Source of the DNA: Maricaulis maris MCS10
Lineage (GTDB): Bacteria; Pseudomonadota; Alphaproteobacteria; Caulobacterales; Maricaulaceae
Direction of reading: 5' to 3'
DNA length: 64,000 nt
Assembly (NCBI RefSeq): GCF_000014745.1
Contig: NC_008347.1
Coordinates: 2,682,001 to 2,746,000, forward strand
Shown: piece by piece, positions 62,600-64,000 of the stretch
Numbering within the stretch: the stretch's first letter is position 1
Layout: each line of letters starts with the position of its first letter
Position numbers and translations under genes: made by a program
The notes under the pieces: generated by a model
What the model saw: the letters and a program-made list of their open reading frames with translations, nothing else
Databases searched by the model: none
Told to the model about the DNA's origin: nothing

Positions 62600-64000
62600 A
62601 TGGCAATCCAACCCATGACCGGATCACAGCTGACCCTGCGCTATATTTTTGCGTTGAGCCTGGTCGCCGTGCTGGCCGGTGCCCTTCTCGCTCTCGCGCA
62701 GTTCAGCGCCCATGATGCCGGCAGCGACAGCCAGCTGATCAACGAGGCCGGACGCCAGCGCATGCTCAGCCAGCGCCTCGCCCTGCTGGCAACACAACCG
62801 GAAGCCTTTCACGGGGAGGCCGTTACCGAATTTGATCGCGCGCTGAACCTGTTTTCCCGATCCCACGAACGCCTGGTCGTCCGGGCCCGGACACGCCCGA
62901 CACTTGCCACCATCTATGATCAAGGCCCCTGGGATGTCGACTGGACCAGTCGTGCCTTCATAGCAGCCGCCCATGCAGCGCGTCAGGATGAGTTCGGACC
63001 CGGAACGGTCAATGCCCTCTTCGTTGCATCACAGAATTTGCTGCCCAGGCTGAATACTGCGACCTATGGCTTCGAACAGGCGGCCCAGGCTCGCGTCGCC
63101 GGTTTCCAGCGCATGGAGTGGATCGCCTTCGGCCTGACCATCCTGACGCTGATCGCCGAAGCCGTCCTCATATTCCGTCCTGCAGCCAATTCGATCGAGC
63201 GAGCGATGAAACGCCTCAAGGACGCACGCGAGGCAGCCGATCGCGCCAATGCGGCCAAGACCGATTTCCTGGCCCAGATGAGCCATGAAATCCGAACACC
63301 GCTCAATGGGGTGCTGGGCATGGCCCGCGGCCTGCGCGACACGCCCCTCGACGAGGGGCAAGTCGAAATGGTTTCCACCATCTGTTCGTCCGGGGATTTG
63401 CTTCTGTCCGTCGTCAATGACGTGCTGGACCTGTCCAAGATCGAAGCCGGCGAGATCGAGCTGGAAACCGTCGACATGTCCCTGGTGCAGATCGTTGACT
63501 GGACCGTTTCGGCTTTCCGCCCGGCTTGCGTCGAGAAACGCATCACGATTGAAAGCTCAATCGATCCAGGCGCCGAGGGCTGGTATCGCGGCGACCCCAC
63601 CCGGGTCCGGCAGATCCTGAGCAACCTGGTCAGCAACGCGATCAAATTTACCCAGATCGGCACAGTTTCGATATCCGTTCGATGCTCAACCAGCCCAGGT
63701 GACGGCACCGACCGCGTGGAAATCTGTGTTGCTGATACCGGTATCGGGGTCCCTGCGCACAAGTTGCAGACCATTTTCCAGGCTTTCTCACAGGCGGACA
63801 GTTCCACCACACGCGCCTACGGCGGCACCGGGCTCGGCCTGCCGATCTGCAGGAAGCTGGCGACCTTGATGGGTGGTGAAATCAGTGTGCGCTCGCGGCC
63901 GGGATGCGGCTCCATTTTCACCGTCGCTCTGCGCATGCCGCGAACTGAAGCTCCGCTGATCGAGATCGCCCAGTCGGCGACCAAACAGTCCGAAACTCCC
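62600..64000 (+). CDS. Sensor histidine kinase with PilJ-like input domain (cut by window end)
   Basis: An open frame of 467 codons running off the window. Residues about 14-34 are a membrane segment (YIFALSLVAVLAGALLALAQ). A periplasmic part with INEAGRQRMLSQRLALLA follows, the signature of PilJ/type-IV-pilus MCP input domains, then a second membrane segment (about 176-194). HisKA has His229 in FLAQMSHEIRTPLNGVLGMA, and HATPase has LSNLVSNAIKFTQIG, VADTGIGVPAHKL and GGTGLGLPICRKLATLMGG. More domains (receiver) may follow beyond the end. ATG 62600 and 62615 are both possible starts. Confidence 0.88.
   Translation, partial: MAIQPMTGSQLTLRYIFALSLVAVLAGALLALAQFSAHDAGSDSQLINEAGRQRMLSQRLALLATQPEAFHGEAVTEFDRALNLFSRSHERLVVRARTRPTLATIYDQGPWDVDWTSRAFIAAAHAARQDEFGPGTVNALFVASQNLLPRLNTATYGFEQAAQARVAGFQRMEWIAFGLTILTLIAEAVLIFRPAANSIERAMKRLKDAREAADRANAAKTDFLAQMSHEIRTPLNGVLGMARGLRDTPLDEGQVEMVSTICSSGDLLLSVVNDVLDLSKIEAGEIELETVDMSLVQIVDWTVSAFRPACVEKRITIESSIDPGAEGWYRGDPTRVRQILSNLVSNAIKFTQIGTVSISVRCSTSPGDGTDRVEICVADTGIGVPAHKLQTIFQAFSQADSSTTRAYGGTGLGLPICRKLATLMGGEISVRSRPGCGSIFTVALRMPRTEAPLIEIAQSATKQSETP

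Overview
The window looks like chromosomal DNA of a marine, GC-rich alphaproteobacterium of the stalked/dimorphic group (Caulobacterales or Maricaulales type). I infer this from a CpdR cell-cycle regulator next to an N-formylglutamate amidohydrolase, long TonB-dependent receptors, a ROSE-like leader on hsp20, MotA, and a high-GC core. The genus is inference; no rRNA is present.

Layout. 1-3365 is a graveyard: a transposase of the IS256 family with one nonsense codon, a decayed HlyD plus M50-peptidase export pair, and an IS6-family tail. 3635-4876 is a WavE-like glycan gene. 4878-6320 and 18111-20440 are nested IS481/IS3 debris. Between them, at about 6553-18109, lies a lower-GC island for a surface glycan: an ABC-2 exporter (permease and ATPase), three sulfotransferases, a GT4, a GT2-WbsX fusion, a small protein sharing its NPDV-type repeats, and an 847-residue GT8-like/GT4 fusion. 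Two nearly identical, inactive IS3 copies in opposite orientation bracket it. Everything points to a secreted sulfated polysaccharide.

20491-26906 supplies precursors: phosphomannomutase/phosphoglucomutase, UDP-glucose dehydrogenase, GlmM, GalU and a UDP-glucuronate 4-epimerase, together giving UDP-glucose, UDP-GlcA and UDP-GalA. 27124-36637 is a complete type I secretion cluster (ABC, HlyD, TolC) with its probable substrate, a 1631-residue cadherin-repeat/M10 metallopeptidase/RTX protein. KdsD, GpmA, a deaminase-only RibD, a pentapeptide-repeat protein, Hsp20, an exported methyltransferase-like lipoprotein, HisN, an XRE regulator, an amidohydrolase and CpdR follow to 46001.

46144-64000 is mostly core: a large TonB receptor, tRNA-Val(GAC), an Stf0-type sulfotransferase, Mrp, a cobalamin-riboswitch-controlled btuB-btuF-btuC-btuD operon, a WecG/TagA glycosyltransferase, MnmC, a small hydrolase, MotA, an MFS transporter and the start of a PilJ-type sensor kinase cut by the window end.

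The best candidate for something undescribed is the IS-bracketed sulfated-glycan island, in particular the repeat protein and GT2-WbsX fusion that share a repeat module and are encoded side by side.
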